A DNA stretch of 37,548 bases from an uncultured Oscillospiraceae bacterium (GTDB taxonomy: Bacteria > Bacillota > Clostridia > Oscillospirales > Acutalibacteraceae), in the NCBI GenBank assembly GCA_905198295.1, contig CAJKBW010000021.1, positions 1 through 37,548 on the forward strand, written 5' to 3'. Below the pieces are notes generated by a model. The model was not told the DNA's origin and did not search any database. It saw nothing but the letters and a program-made list of their open reading frames with translations. Position numbers and translations under genes: made by a program. Positions within the stretch are counted from its first letter, which is position 1. Every line of letters starts with the position of its first letter. Positions 22,312 to 31,280 of this stretch are shown here, piece by piece.

Positions 22312-23313
22312 CTAAGACCTTTCCTTTCGCTTGAGTCCGGAGGTTACCGGTGCTTTTTCGCGCCGGGAGGGCGCGTGACGGCGCGCAGCCGTAATCCGGC
22401 CGGCATCTGCCGCACCGGCGAGCTCGCTGCCGAGAATGGCTTCATAATCCCCGCGGCCGAGACGGTCGCAGACCGCTATGTAAGCGCCGGTTACATCCGC
22501 ACCGGCGCCGAGAAGGCTGGTCAGGGTCATCCGCTTCGGGCAGAAGGCGGGCAGCAACCCGTCGCCGCCGATCGCGCGGTAAGGGACCAGCCGAACCGGC
22601 GGCAGCCCCATTCCAGATGCTGCCGGATCGGCTGCCGCGCCGGCCAGTACCGGTTCCGGCTGCCGTGTCAATGTCGAAGACAGCGCCTGCGCCATGGCCG
22701 GGGACAGCGCGGGCAGCAGCGCACTGCGCTGCACCACGGCCACCGGCTTGCCGGAAAACGGCTCGCTCAGCCCGTTGCCGGAATCATACAGTGCCCGCAC
22801 AACGACGCTGCCGGCGTCCCCCTCAATGAGCAGGCGGTATTCATGTCCGGTCGGCGCGCTCTTACGGGTGAGGCGGTCCCAGACGCTCACCGCCGCGTAG
22901 CTGACCACCGTCAGCGCGGTGAGCATCAGCGGCGAGACGTCGTAATACACCACGCCGCCCACCACGTAAAAACCCGCCGGCGCCGCAAAAAACCACAGCG
23001 CATAGGCAACCCCGCCGAACAGCGCCGACAGCAGCACGAATACCCCCGTCTGCTTGACAAAGGCGGCCGCCCCGTGCCACGGAAATGCGGTGCGCACGAT
23101 GAGCGCGGCACTGCCGAGCTTAATCAGCCAGGTGAGCGGCGCGGGCAGCGGCGGCAGAAAAATCAGGCACGCGCATGCCGCGCCGAGCAGGGCGCCGAGC
23201 ACCCGTCGGCCGGTGCGGCCGGGAATCCGCAGGATACGCGCGGCCGCGCTCAGCAGCAGAAAATCAATAAACAGGTTCAGCGCCAGCAATACGTCCAGAT
23301 AGATCACCGGCAT
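22312..23313 (-). CDS. spoIIGA: SpoIIGA: pro-sigma-E processing aspartic peptidase
   Basis: A 333-residue membrane protease. The N-terminal half has five or so membrane segments (1-140). The cytoplasmic C-terminal half holds the aspartic-protease motif ALYDSGNGLSEPFSGKPVAVV, with Asp177 in the DSGN variant of the usual D(S/T)G. It matures pro-SigE at the sporulation septum when triggered from the forespore. The C-terminal tail is long and Ala/Arg-rich. The start is ATG 23313, 7 bases after GAGGTG. It is co-transcribed with sigE from a promoter with Spo0A-like boxes. Confidence 0.92.
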   Translation of the reverse strand: MPVIYLDVLLALNLFIDFLLLSAAARILRIPGRTGRRVLGALLGAACACLIFLPPLPAPLTWLIKLGSAALIVRTAFPWHGAAAFVKQTGVFVLLSALFGGVAYALWFFAAPAGFYVVGGVVYYDVSPLMLTALTVVSYAAVSVWDRLTRKSAPTGHEYRLLIEGDAGSVVVRALYDSGNGLSEPFSGKPVAVVQRSALLPALSPAMAQALSSTLTRQPEPVLAGAAADPAASGMGLPPVRLVPYRAIGGDGLLPAFCPKRMTLTSLLGAGADVTGAYIAVCDRLGRGDYEAILGSELAGAADAGRITAARRHAPSRREKAPVTSGLKRKERS

Positions 23314-23370
23314 CCGTGTCACCTCGCTTCGGCCTGCGGCGGTGACCGGCCGCCGCAGGGGAATATCTCC

Positions 23371-23433
23371 ATTATAGGCGCACATACGGACGGAATGTGC
23401 CGAAAGGTGGACCGGCACCCGGAAAATTCGGCG
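23371..23433 (-). promoter_or_regulatory. Probable Spo0A-controlled promoter of spoIIGA-sigE
   Basis: A perfect TATAAT (23376-23371 on the minus strand) without a consensus -35 at normal distance. A perfect 0A box TGCCGAA (23398-23404, plus orientation) lies about 37 bases before the expected start, and a 6-of-7 match (23427-23433) about 65 bases before. Known spoIIG promoters have an odd -35 spacing and are activated by Spo0A from such positions. Confidence 0.55.
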
Positions 23434-23486
23434 GCAAAAAAGCCGTGCTTCCGCGGGTTTTCGCCTTTTTCGGGACGCGTATCTTC

Positions 23487-23515
23487 TTGCGTCCGCCGGA
23501 CGGAGATGGTATACT
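23487..23515 (+). promoter_or_regulatory. Sigma-A promoter of the zinc-ribbon/BLIP-like gene
   Basis: TTGCGT (23487-23492), a 17-base spacer and TATACT (23510-23515). Confidence 0.72.
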
Positions 23516-23554
23516 GAATCCAGAGGAAAGCGGAGAACAGCGGGAGGGATGCAC

Positions 23555-24208
23555 ATGAAATGCAGCTACTGCGGAACGGAATTTGAGGGAGATTCCTGCT
23601 CTTATTGCGGCGCACAGGCCGCGGCGTCGCAGCCCCAGCCGGAACCGGAGCCGTCCACACCACAGGGACAGCCCATCCCGCCGGACGTACAGCCGCCGGT
23701 ACAAACACCGCAGGCCCAGCCGCCGGCAGGACAGCAGCAAAAGCCGGCCGGCTGTGTCCGGTTTTTAGCGGTTCTCATCATGCTGGCCGTCGTTATTATG
23801 GTGATCTCGATGGTCGTGAACCTGTTCGGGATACTGTTTGATCGTTTCTCCGGCGGCCGCGCCGAAGTCTCCAGTGAGGCCGGTCGGCGCCCCATTGTGA
23901 CCGAATCCCAGCCGGAGAACAGTGAATCCGACCGACCGCCGATTATCGTCGAAAGCACGCCGGCGGAGAGCGAGGCAGAACCAGTCCGTATTACACTGGA
24001 AAAATACGAGCAGCTCAAGAATGGGATGAGTTACGCGCAAGTGCTGGAAATCCTTGGCTGCGAGCCGTCTTTCACCGCGGAGACGGGCGAAGAAGGGACG
24101 GCCGGTCACATGCGGGCCTGCACCTGGAGTAACCCCGACGGCGGCGTGGTGTCGCTGATGTTCCGGCAGGATAAGCTGTACACCAAGTCGCAGGCCGGGC
24201 TGACATAA
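23555..24208 (+). CDS. Zinc-ribbon membrane protein with BLIP/SmpA-like C-terminal domain
   Basis: A 217-residue protein. An N-terminal four-cysteine zinc ribbon (MKCSYCGTEFEGDSCSYCG) is followed by a Pro/Gln-rich linker (about 25-65), one membrane segment (about 70-95), an acidic Ser/Glu linker and a C-terminal domain (about 147-217). That domain has the pattern YEQLKNGMSYAQVLEILG and ends in VVSLMFRQDKLYTKSQAGL, which matches the BLIP-like/DUF3862 (SmpA/OmlA fold) family; in Firmicutes these are extracytoplasmic and unassigned. The start is ATG 23555, 7 bases after GGGAGGG; ATG 23549 is too close to it. It is divergent from spoIIGA. Confidence 0.78.
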   Translation: MKCSYCGTEFEGDSCSYCGAQAAASQPQPEPEPSTPQGQPIPPDVQPPVQTPQAQPPAGQQQKPAGCVRFLAVLIMLAVVIMVISMVVNLFGILFDRFSGGRAEVSSEAGRRPIVTESQPENSESDRPPIIVESTPAESEAEPVRITLEKYEQLKNGMSYAQVLEILGCEPSFTAETGEEGTAGHMRACTWSNPDGGVVSLMFRQDKLYTKSQAGLT

Positions 24209-24238
24209 GATAAAAAACAGTCCAAAAGCAGAAAAAGC

Positions 24239-24259
24239 GGGGACACTATACGTGTCCCC
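24239..24259 (+). terminator. Small hairpin before the main terminator
   Basis: GGGGACAC/GTGTCCCC around TATAC. There is no T-run directly after it; it may support the stronger hairpin that follows. Confidence 0.5.
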
Positions 24260-24263
24260 TATC

Positions 24264-24304
24264 AAAAACCCGGGTGCTTCATGACCGAAGCACCCGGGTT
24301 TTTT
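24264..24304. terminator. Bidirectional intrinsic terminator
   Basis: Perfect 17-base arms (24264-24280 with 24287-24303) with A-run and T-run. It separates the convergent BLIP-like and TPR genes. Confidence 0.93.
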
Positions 24305-24314
24305 GCATTTGTTC

Positions 24315-25181
24315 TTAGTCGGGCTGACCGGACAGCTGTTCATACAGCCAGTCGTTAAAGGGCTGGGGTTTGGGACGCTGAAACCACTTGCGGGGATATA
24401 TCTTCTGGTACAGATCGTACATCTGCTTCGTCTCCAGCTCAATATCCTCCGGGTCCTCGCCATATTCCAGCATCAAACGGTAACGCAGCAATTTCCATTT
24501 CAGCGCCGCCGCGTAATCGCCCTTGTCCTTATACGTATAGGCGATATTCCCACAATCCAGAGCGGTCTGGGGGTGCGCCCGGCCCAACACCCGTTCATTG
24601 ACAGCATGAGCCTTAAAGTACCATTCCAGCGCAGCATCATAATCGTTGTGCACATAATACATATTGCCGATATCGTTGTAGCTCTCGGCGGTATACGCAT
24701 GCCCGGCGCCAAGTACCCGCTCGCGGATCTCCCGCGATTTCTGGTACCAGCTAAGCGTATCCGCATACTTTTCTTTACTGAGATCCTCAAGGGCGATTTG
24801 GTCATACAGGAAGCTCAGTTCAATCTGCTGCTGATCGGTAAGGTCGTGCCGTTCATAGATGTCCCGTGCGTCACAATAGGCCTTGCGCGCCTTTTCCGAC
24901 AGGGATTTCACCCCATCCGAATCGCTGAATTCGTCTTCCTCTTCCCAAAGCAAATACAATTCTCCCAAGGCATACAGCGTTCTGGCATAGTCCAGGCTGT
25001 CGGACGTCCCTGCCTCCTCGTACATCCGGGCGGAATCCGCAAACTGTCCCGCCGCTTCCCGGTATCTGCCCTGCGTGTAATCCTGCCATCCCTGCTCATA
25101 CATCGGGTTCGGCGCGTCCGGGCGCATCATTTCCATAATCCTGCGCTCCACCGCCTCATGATATTCCAGCCACTTATTCAT
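24315..25181 (-). CDS. Tetratricopeptide repeat protein
   Basis: A 288-residue soluble helical-repeat protein. Residues about 25-65 form a first TPR (GWQDYTQGRYREAAGQFADS), and about 135-235 hold kinesin-light-chain-type repeats (TLSWYQKSREIRERVLGAGH, LEWYFKAHAVNERVLGRAHP), with the LGxxH signature twice. Such proteins are protein-binding scaffolds; the partner is unknown. The start is ATG 25181 with GGGGAGGG 5 bases upstream; upstream in-frame residues run through a terminator hairpin. It lies downstream of degV but is separated from it by that terminator. Confidence 0.85.
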   Translation of the reverse strand: MNKWLEYHEAVERRIMEMMRPDAPNPMYEQGWQDYTQGRYREAAGQFADSARMYEEAGTSDSLDYARTLYALGELYLLWEEEDEFSDSDGVKSLSEKARKAYCDARDIYERHDLTDQQQIELSFLYDQIALEDLSKEKYADTLSWYQKSREIRERVLGAGHAYTAESYNDIGNMYYVHNDYDAALEWYFKAHAVNERVLGRAHPQTALDCGNIAYTYKDKGDYAAALKWKLLRYRLMLEYGEDPEDIELETKQMYDLYQKIYPRKWFQRPKPQPFNDWLYEQLSGQPD

Positions 25182-25229
25182 AACCGCCCTCCCCGTAATT
25201 GTTCTCTGCCGACAGTAGGAGCTCGGAAT

Positions 25230-25272
25230 AAAAAAGGCGATACGCCCCTTTACGCAGCCTATCGCCTTTTTT
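25230..25272. terminator. Intrinsic terminator after degV
   Basis: Thirteen-base arms (25230-25242 with 25260-25272) with A-run and T-run. On the minus strand it ends degV before the TPR gene. Confidence 0.88.
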
Positions 25273-25308
25273 GACACGCACATCAGGGACGATGCGTCCC
25301 TATCTTTG

Positions 25309-26163
25309 TTATTTTGTCATGAACAGCACGCCGAGCGTATTCGGCCCGCAGTGGGAGGAAATGGTGCAGCCCGCACGGGTAACAAAAATCTCCTTGAAAT
25401 CACCGTACTGCTGCACCAGCTTTTTCACCAGGTCGATGCGCTCCTGCGAAATGCCGGAATGGGTGATAAAGATCCGCTCGTTTCGGATATCGGTGCGTCC
25501 CTCAAGACGATCCTTGACGTACTGCGCGAGCGCCTTATCCAGCGAACCGCGGTATTTCTTGCCGACTCCCATCGAGCCGTCGGCGTTGTTGACCTCGATG
25601 CAGGGCTTGAGCTGCAGCATGTTCGCGCCGAGCATCGCCAGCGCCGAGCAGCGGCCGCCCTTATACAGAAATTCCAGCGTATCGATCACAAAGCTGGCCT
25701 GCGCGTGGGAGGTGAGTTCCCGCACCTCCTGCGCGATCTGTGCGGCGGGCATACCGGCCGCGATACGGTCGGCCGCCTCAAGCACCAGCAGACCGGAGCC
25801 GGTGGACAGGTTGCAGCTGTCGATGGCGTACACCCCCGGCAGCTCCTGCGCTGCCAGGCGGCAGTTATTATAGGTTGCGGACAAACCCGAGCCGAGGGTG
25901 AGATGGATCACTTCATAGCCCTGATCGGTCCACTGCTTAAAATACTCGATGTATTCCGCGGTGTTGATCGCGGCGGTTTTCGGAAGAACCTTTTTTTCAC
26001 GGTAAACCTTATAAATGTCATCGGGCATCAGGTCGACCCCGTCGCCGTACGTCCGGCCGTCGAGAATGACGTGAAAAGGATAATACTGCACGTCATAACG
26101 CGCCTTCAATTCGTCGCCGAGATCACAGGTGCTGTCTGCGCTGAGGATGATGCGACTGCCCAT
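25309..26163 (-). CDS. DegV family fatty-acid-binding protein
   Basis: A 284-residue DegV/FakB-type protein. The opening IILSADSTCDLG and the motifs LTLGSGLSATYNN and DSCNLSTGSGLLVLEA are the characteristic lipid-headgroup loops. The second domain has DTLEFLYKGGRCSALAML. Members bind a fatty acid and, as FakB, present it to a FakA kinase for phosphorylation; no fakA is in the window. The start is ATG 26163, 9 bases after GGAGGG. It has its own sigma-A promoter. The ligand is not predictable from sequence. Confidence 0.93.
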   Translation of the reverse strand: MGSRIILSADSTCDLGDELKARYDVQYYPFHVILDGRTYGDGVDLMPDDIYKVYREKKVLPKTAAINTAEYIEYFKQWTDQGYEVIHLTLGSGLSATYNNCRLAAQELPGVYAIDSCNLSTGSGLLVLEAADRIAAGMPAAQIAQEVRELTSHAQASFVIDTLEFLYKGGRCSALAMLGANMLQLKPCIEVNNADGSMGVGKKYRGSLDKALAQYVKDRLEGRTDIRNERIFITHSGISQERIDLVKKLVQQYGDFKEIFVTRAGCTISSHCGPNTLGVLFMTK

Positions 26164-26218
26164 GCCAGGAGACCCTCCGTTTCTTTTTTCAGTATCACAG
26201 CGTTAGCATGTGAAAGGC

Positions 26219-26247
26219 AGTATAGCATAAAAAACAAAAAATTGCAA
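26219..26247 (-). promoter_or_regulatory. Sigma-A promoter of degV
   Basis: On the minus strand TTGCAA (26247-26242), a 17-base AT-rich spacer and TATACT (26224-26219). Confidence 0.75.
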
Positions 26248-26290
26248 GGAACACGGGTAAAAAAAGACGACTGCGACGGACATAATACGC

Positions 26291-26319
26291 TTGTGAAGGC
26301 GTCCCGATTCGGGTATAAT
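26291..26319 (+). promoter_or_regulatory. Sigma-A promoter of the alpha-galactosidase gene with palindromic spacer
   Basis: TTGTGA (26291-26296), a 17-base spacer and a perfect TATAAT (26314-26319). The spacer contains CCCGA-T-TCGGG (26303-26313), a perfect short palindrome that could be a repressor site. Confidence 0.75.
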
Positions 26320-26386
26320 GACAGCATAAACCGGGACAGAAAATACAGAAACAGTCCGCCGGCTCGGCGGGAAAGGCAGGATGCTT

Positions 26387-28558
26387 ATGTCGATACGCTT
26401 TTTTGAGGAAAATCAGGTGTTTCATCTGGACACAGCACACACCAGCCTGGTGCTGCGGGTGCTCGACGGCCACCTGATGGCCGAATACTGGGGCGCGCGC
26501 ATCCGGCCGGACGACCTGCTGCATCTGTGGACGCCATGCCCCAGCGGCTTCCACCCGAACTACGCCGGTGCGCCGGACGAGAGGTACGCCCTCGACCTGA
26601 TTCCGACCATCTGCCCGGTGACCGGCAGCGGCGATTTCCGCTCCCCCATGCTGGAGGCGGAATTCCCCGACGGCAGCCGCATCCTTGACCTGCGCTATGC
26701 CGGCCACACGATCATCGTCGGCGGCGTGCCGCTGCCCCACATGCCGCAGCTCGACACCAAGGATGAAACGCTGGTGCTCACCCTGATCGACCCGCCCACC
26801 GGCCTGAAGGCCGAGCTGCGGCTTGGGATATGCGAAGAGGAAGATGTCATTGCCTCAAGCCTGCGGGTGATCAACGAAACTGCCGTGCCGGTGATCCTGC
26901 ACCGCGCGCTCAGCTTCAGCTTCGACCTGCCCGACAGCAATTTCGACAGGATCAGCCTGCCGGGCACCCATCTGCGGGAGCGCGAAATCGACCGCAAGCC
27001 GCTGCAGAGCGGATTGCAGGCAGCGGAGAGCCGCCGCGGCGCCTCCAGCCATCAGCAGAACCCGTTTATCGCGCTCGCCCGGCCGCACACCACCGAGCAG
27101 CAGGGTGAGGTGTACGCCGCCGCGCTCATTTACAGCGGCAATTTCATTGCTCTGGCCGAGGTGGATCCCTTTGCGTCCACCCGGATGCAGATCGGGATCA
27201 ATCCCTTTGCTTTCACGTGGACCCTTCAGCCGGGCGAGGAATTCCTCACTCCCGAGGCCGTCGCGACTTTCAGCGATAACGGACTTGGCGGCATGTCCCG
27301 CAATTTTCACCGCGTCTTCCGGCAGCGGCTCGGCCGGCTCCGGGAGGCACGCGGCCCGCATCCGATCGTCATCAACAGCTGGGAGGCCGCCTATTTCGAT
27401 TTCGACGAGGAAAAGCTGTGCGACATCATCCGCAGCAGCAAAGGGCTCGGTATCGACATGTTCGTGCTCGACGACGGCTGGTTCGGACACCGGGATACCG
27501 ACAACTGCTCGCTGGGCGACTGGGTGGTCGACCGCCGCAAGCTGCCCGGCGGGCTGGATGCGGTGATCGACTGCTGCACGGAAAACGGCTTACAATTCGG
27601 GCTGTGGTTTGAACCGGAAATGATCTCCCCGGACAGCGACCTGTTCCGCGCCCACCCCGACTGGGCGATCCGCCATCCCGACCGGCCGTACTGCCTCGGC
27701 CGTAACCAGCTGGTGCTGGACCTCTCCCGCGACGAAGTGCGCGAATATCTGCGCGAGGCGGTTGGCGCAGTGCTGCGCGCTTATCGGATTGCCTATGTCA
27801 AGTGGGATATGAACCGCCACATCACCGACGCTTATTCCGCCGCGCTTCCCCCTGCACAGCAGGCGGAACTGCCGCACCGCTACATGCTCAACCTCTATCG
27901 CCTGCTTGAGGAGCTGGAAGCGGAGTTTCCCGACGTAATCTTCGAGGGCTGTTCTGGCGGCGGCGGGCGGTTCGACGCCGGGCTGCTGTACTACATGCCT
28001 CATACCTGGACCTCCGATAACTCCGACGCGATTTCCCGGCTGAAAATCCAGTACGGCACATCCCTTGTGTACCCGCCCGAGTGCATGACCGCACACGTGT
28101 CGGTCTGCCCCAACCACGCGGTACGGCGGGTCACCCCGTTTGCCACGCGGGAGCTGGTGGCGGCGAGCGCGTCGTTCGGCTACGAGCTCAATCCGCTGTC
28201 GCTCACCGATGAGGAACGCGCGCAGATCGCCGGGCAAACCGCGCGTTACAAGGCGCGCGCCGAACTGATCGTCAACGGCGACTTTTACCGGCTCGCCGAC
28301 CCGTTCACCAACGACGGCTGCGGCTGGTGCTTTGTTTCTCCTGACCGGTCGCGGGCGTTTGCGCTGTATGTGCAGCAGCTGCATCATCCCAACACCGCCA
28401 ATCGCCGGCTGAAGCTCGCCGGACTGGATCCCGACGCCCGCTACCATATCGAGGAGCTGAACCTCGACGCGAACGGCGACGCGCTGATGCACGCCGGCAT
28501 CGCGCTCCCCTATATTTATGATTTCGAGGCACGCGCCTTCACACTGACAAAAATATAA
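26387..28558 (+). CDS. GH36 alpha-galactosidase
   Basis: A 723-residue glycoside hydrolase with the usual layout: an N-terminal beta-sandwich (about 1-320), a catalytic TIM barrel (about 325-640) and a C-terminal beta domain. The barrel begins with the family segment INSWEAAYFDFDEEKL and the DDGWFG loop. The nucleophile is Asp474 in KWDMNRH and the acid/base Asp544 in WTSDNSD. It removes terminal alpha-galactose from oligosaccharides such as melibiose and raffinose or from glycan ends. No signal peptide is present, so it acts on imported sugars. ATG 26387 is preferred (AAAGG 10 bases upstream); ATG 26381 would add two residues. It has its own promoter and terminator and is convergent with the mannosidase operon. 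Confidence 0.95.
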   Translation: MSIRFFEENQVFHLDTAHTSLVLRVLDGHLMAEYWGARIRPDDLLHLWTPCPSGFHPNYAGAPDERYALDLIPTICPVTGSGDFRSPMLEAEFPDGSRILDLRYAGHTIIVGGVPLPHMPQLDTKDETLVLTLIDPPTGLKAELRLGICEEEDVIASSLRVINETAVPVILHRALSFSFDLPDSNFDRISLPGTHLREREIDRKPLQSGLQAAESRRGASSHQQNPFIALARPHTTEQQGEVYAAALIYSGNFIALAEVDPFASTRMQIGINPFAFTWTLQPGEEFLTPEAVATFSDNGLGGMSRNFHRVFRQRLGRLREARGPHPIVINSWEAAYFDFDEEKLCDIIRSSKGLGIDMFVLDDGWFGHRDTDNCSLGDWVVDRRKLPGGLDAVIDCCTENGLQFGLWFEPEMISPDSDLFRAHPDWAIRHPDRPYCLGRNQLVLDLSRDEVREYLREAVGAVLRAYRIAYVKWDMNRHITDAYSAALPPAQQAELPHRYMLNLYRLLEELEAEFPDVIFEGCSGGGGRFDAGLLYYMPHTWTSDNSDAISRLKIQYGTSLVYPPECMTAHVSVCPNHAVRRVTPFATRELVAASASFGYELNPLSLTDEERAQIAGQTARYKARAELIVNGDFYRLADPFTNDGCGWCFVSPDRSRAFALYVQQLHHPNTANRRLKLAGLDPDARYHIEELNLDANGDALMHAGIALPYIYDFEARAFTLTKI

Positions 28559-28563
28559 ACGCG

Positions 28564-28600
28564 AGCCCCGCCCGCCGGTTCTTCCGGCGGGCGGGGCTTT
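28564..28600. terminator. Bidirectional intrinsic terminator
   Basis: Fifteen-base arms (28564-28578 with 28584-28598), very GC-rich, followed by TTT on the plus strand. It separates the convergent alpha-galactosidase and alpha-mannosidase genes. Confidence 0.85.
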
Positions 28601-28611
28601 TGTCGTTCGTC

Positions 28612-31257
28612 TTATGATGTGGGAAAACGCACAAGGCAGCTGACGATCTCCCACGGGCCGGGGCAGAGCGGCACGCTCCCACCCTGCGGTACGATCTCTT
28701 CGATCACCTCGCCGCCGAGCGTTACACGGGCGGCGGACGCCGGCGGTACTGCCCATTCGAGCGTCCCCGCGCAGGCGGTATCCGACAGGTTATACACCCG
28801 AACCGTGACGCTGTTTTCGTCGGCTCCGGCGGTCATCGTGGAATAGCACAGGCTATCTCCTGTCAGGCGCAGGAAGCTGCAGGGAACCTGCACTTTCGCC
28901 GCAGGCCCGCCTACCGGCGATATGCGCACGCCCGCGGCGAGCGCGTCCTGCGCCCGCTGGAGCGCTGCGTCGGTCACGTCGTCGTCGAGCGGCAGCAGCT
29001 GGAAGCTATACCGGAACTCACCCGGCACCTGGCCGTCTTTTTCCAGGTCGGTCCCCTCGGTTTTGGCAAAGCTGCGCAGCAGCGTCACGGCAATGGTGCC
29101 CTCATCTCCCGGCAACGCCGCGCACTCATGCAGCCCGCAGCAGCCGGAAACAAACGCAAGGCCGGCGCCGTCCCCGCGGCGTCCCACGATACCGTGCATC
29201 GGTTTTTCCGGCGCCTCCGGCTCCCGCCAGTCGCGGGTGTCGAACACCGCGGAACCGGGACGTTTCACCATAGCAAACGCTCCCGACGCGAAATAGTCTC
29301 CTGAAAGCCCGGTCGGCAGCAACAGGCGCAGACGGTGATCCTGCGCGGTGTTGTCCACCGCCAGTTCCACCTTTACGCCGCGCAGCCCATCCTGCACATG
29401 GATATCGGCCGTCACGGTCAGAACCGCTTCCTCCTCACTGCGGCGTATCCGCTGCATCCGGCGATCATGCCGCTCGAGATGCGCCGGCACCGCCATGCGC
29501 CGCACGACCCGGAATACCGTCTCGCTCGGGCCGTCCGCAATTACCCGCACCGAAGCCGCCGCGGAAACCGCCTCCTGATTCTCCACCGGCATGGCGTGGA
29601 ACCAGCCATCCCCGATCTCCGCATCGTCCGCCAGCGCGCACAATCCGCTATACGTGCGCCCCGTCTTTTTATCCGTCAGCTTAAGCGTGCCGTCTGCGCA
29701 TACGGCAACCGACACCAGCCCGTTGTCCGCCGACACCCTGCCTGTACGCAGCGAACCCGGCTGCCGTGCAGGCCTATCCCTCGGCTCAAGACGGAAAAAG
29801 GTGAAGCCCATCGGCGCGAGCGACGCCCGGAACGAAAAGCAGTGCCGGTCGCCCTTTACTCCACCGCGGGACACGCTGTGCAGCGTATACGGCACCGGAC
29901 GGCCGTCCATGTCATATAGCTGAAAGCTGTTGATATCCTCATAACCAAACGGCTCGCTGTACCGCTGCACCCAGTCGGGCGGGAAATCCACCGCGGCATC
30001 AATCACCTCGTCGCGTGCATACGGCAGCGGGTTGAGCACGGCCAGCGCACCGAACGGCCGGCTGTCGGGCGGCGCATCCGGCAGCAGCGTGCCGAACAGT
30101 CTCGCCGTCATTTCCTCCGCAATCTGGCGGGACTGGTCAAACCGGTAATGCATGTCGCGGTGTACCTGGTCGATCGAGCAGCCGCAGATGCTGTCATGCG
30201 CCTGGTTCTTCAGCAGATACTGCCACGCGAGCTTCTCAAAGCGAGCCGGCAGCGGATGCTTTCTCAGCGCGGCCAGTGCCGACAGCGGCACCGCCCATTT
30301 CTCCAGCAGCGTCTGGCAGCGGTCGTTTTTCTGCTTTATATCGATCCGGCTCGAAAGCGTATGCGGGATCACGCACAGGTAGGTTGCCCACTCCTTCGCC
30401 GGTTCCAGCAGATCGCCGTCAATCACCGGCAGCGCCGACGCACTGGTGGATTCTGCGGCGGTCCGCGCGGCCGTCACCACGCTTTCCGGATCCCCGAAGG
30501 TTACCTGCGCGTCCGGATACAGCCGCCGCAGGCGACCGGCGATCTCCACCAGTGCCGGATGTACCGGCATATGATCGGTAGCATCAAAAAGCGCCACCAC
30601 CGGCAGCGGCGTGCGCGCCCGTTCGCGTTCGACAGCCGAACGCAGCGTCCCATCCAATTCATCATCGGACAGGCCGCCGAGCATAGGCCGTACCCCGCGG
30701 ACAAAAAAGTCCCCATAGCCGCCAAGATCCGCCAGTTTGAAGGTCAGGCATTCGCTCCCGTCCGGTGCGCGCCACCGGAAAAATGCCGGCGTGGTATGCT
30801 CATTCGTACCGCGGCCGACCACCGCCTGCCGGATTCCGAAACCGGCAAGGATCTGCGGCATCTGCGCGGTGTGGCCAAAGCAGTCGCACAGGTATCCGTT
30901 TCTGACCGGCTCTCCCCCGAACTGCCGTGCCACCGCACAGCCCGCCTGCAGGTTGCGGATCAGGCTCTCCCCGGAAACCAGAAATTCATCCGGCATACAG
31001 TACCACGGCCCTACCCGAAGCCGTCCCTGACCGATATATTTTTCCAGTTCCGGCCGCTTTTCCGGCCGGATTTCGAGATAATCCTCCAGTGTGAGCGTAT
31101 TCCCGTCCAGCAGGAACACCAGCTCCTCTTCCCGTTCGAGAACGACAAGCAGTTCATCCAGAATATCCACCAGCCGGAAACGGAATTCTTGGAATGTCCG
31201 GTACCATTCCCGGTCCCAGTGGGTACCTGAAACCAAAATTATCTGCAGCTGCGGCAT
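28612..31257 (-). CDS. GH38 alpha-mannosidase
   Basis: An 881-residue intracellular glycoside hydrolase. The zinc-binding start SGTHWDREWY has His13 and Asp15, the catalytic nucleophile is Asp125 in GYLCDCFGHTAQMP, and a later CSIDQVHRDMHYRFDQ segment completes the family pattern. It is followed by the long beta-sandwich region. GH38 enzymes cleave alpha-mannosides, as in N-glycan core fragments. No signal peptide is present. The start is ATG 31257 with GAGG about 9 bases upstream. It is the last gene of the minus-strand glycan operon, 23 bases after the GH20 gene, which suggests sequential trimming of imported mannose/GlcNAc oligosaccharides. Confidence 0.95.
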   Translation of the reverse strand: MPQLQIILVSGTHWDREWYRTFQEFRFRLVDILDELLVVLEREEELVFLLDGNTLTLEDYLEIRPEKRPELEKYIGQGRLRVGPWYCMPDEFLVSGESLIRNLQAGCAVARQFGGEPVRNGYLCDCFGHTAQMPQILAGFGIRQAVVGRGTNEHTTPAFFRWRAPDGSECLTFKLADLGGYGDFFVRGVRPMLGGLSDDELDGTLRSAVERERARTPLPVVALFDATDHMPVHPALVEIAGRLRRLYPDAQVTFGDPESVVTAARTAAESTSASALPVIDGDLLEPAKEWATYLCVIPHTLSSRIDIKQKNDRCQTLLEKWAVPLSALAALRKHPLPARFEKLAWQYLLKNQAHDSICGCSIDQVHRDMHYRFDQSRQIAEEMTARLFGTLLPDAPPDSRPFGALAVLNPLPYARDEVIDAAVDFPPDWVQRYSEPFGYEDINSFQLYDMDGRPVPYTLHSVSRGGVKGDRHCFSFRASLAPMGFTFFRLEPRDRPARQPGSLRTGRVSADNGLVSVAVCADGTLKLTDKKTGRTYSGLCALADDAEIGDGWFHAMPVENQEAVSAAASVRVIADGPSETVFRVVRRMAVPAHLERHDRRMQRIRRSEEEAVLTVTADIHVQDGLRGVKVELAVDNTAQDHRLRLLLPTGLSGDYFASGAFAMVKRPGSAVFDTRDWREPEAPEKPMHGIVGRRGDGAGLAFVSGCCGLHECAALPGDEGTIAVTLLRSFAKTEGTDLEKDGQVPGEFRYSFQLLPLDDDVTDAALQRAQDALAAGVRISPVGGPAAKVQVPCSFLRLTGDSLCYSTMTAGADENSVTVRVYNLSDTACAGTLEWAVPPASAARVTLGGEVIEEIVPQGGSVPLCPGPWEIVSCLVRFPTS

Positions 31258-31280
31258 GCCATTCGCCTCTTTCCCGGGAA

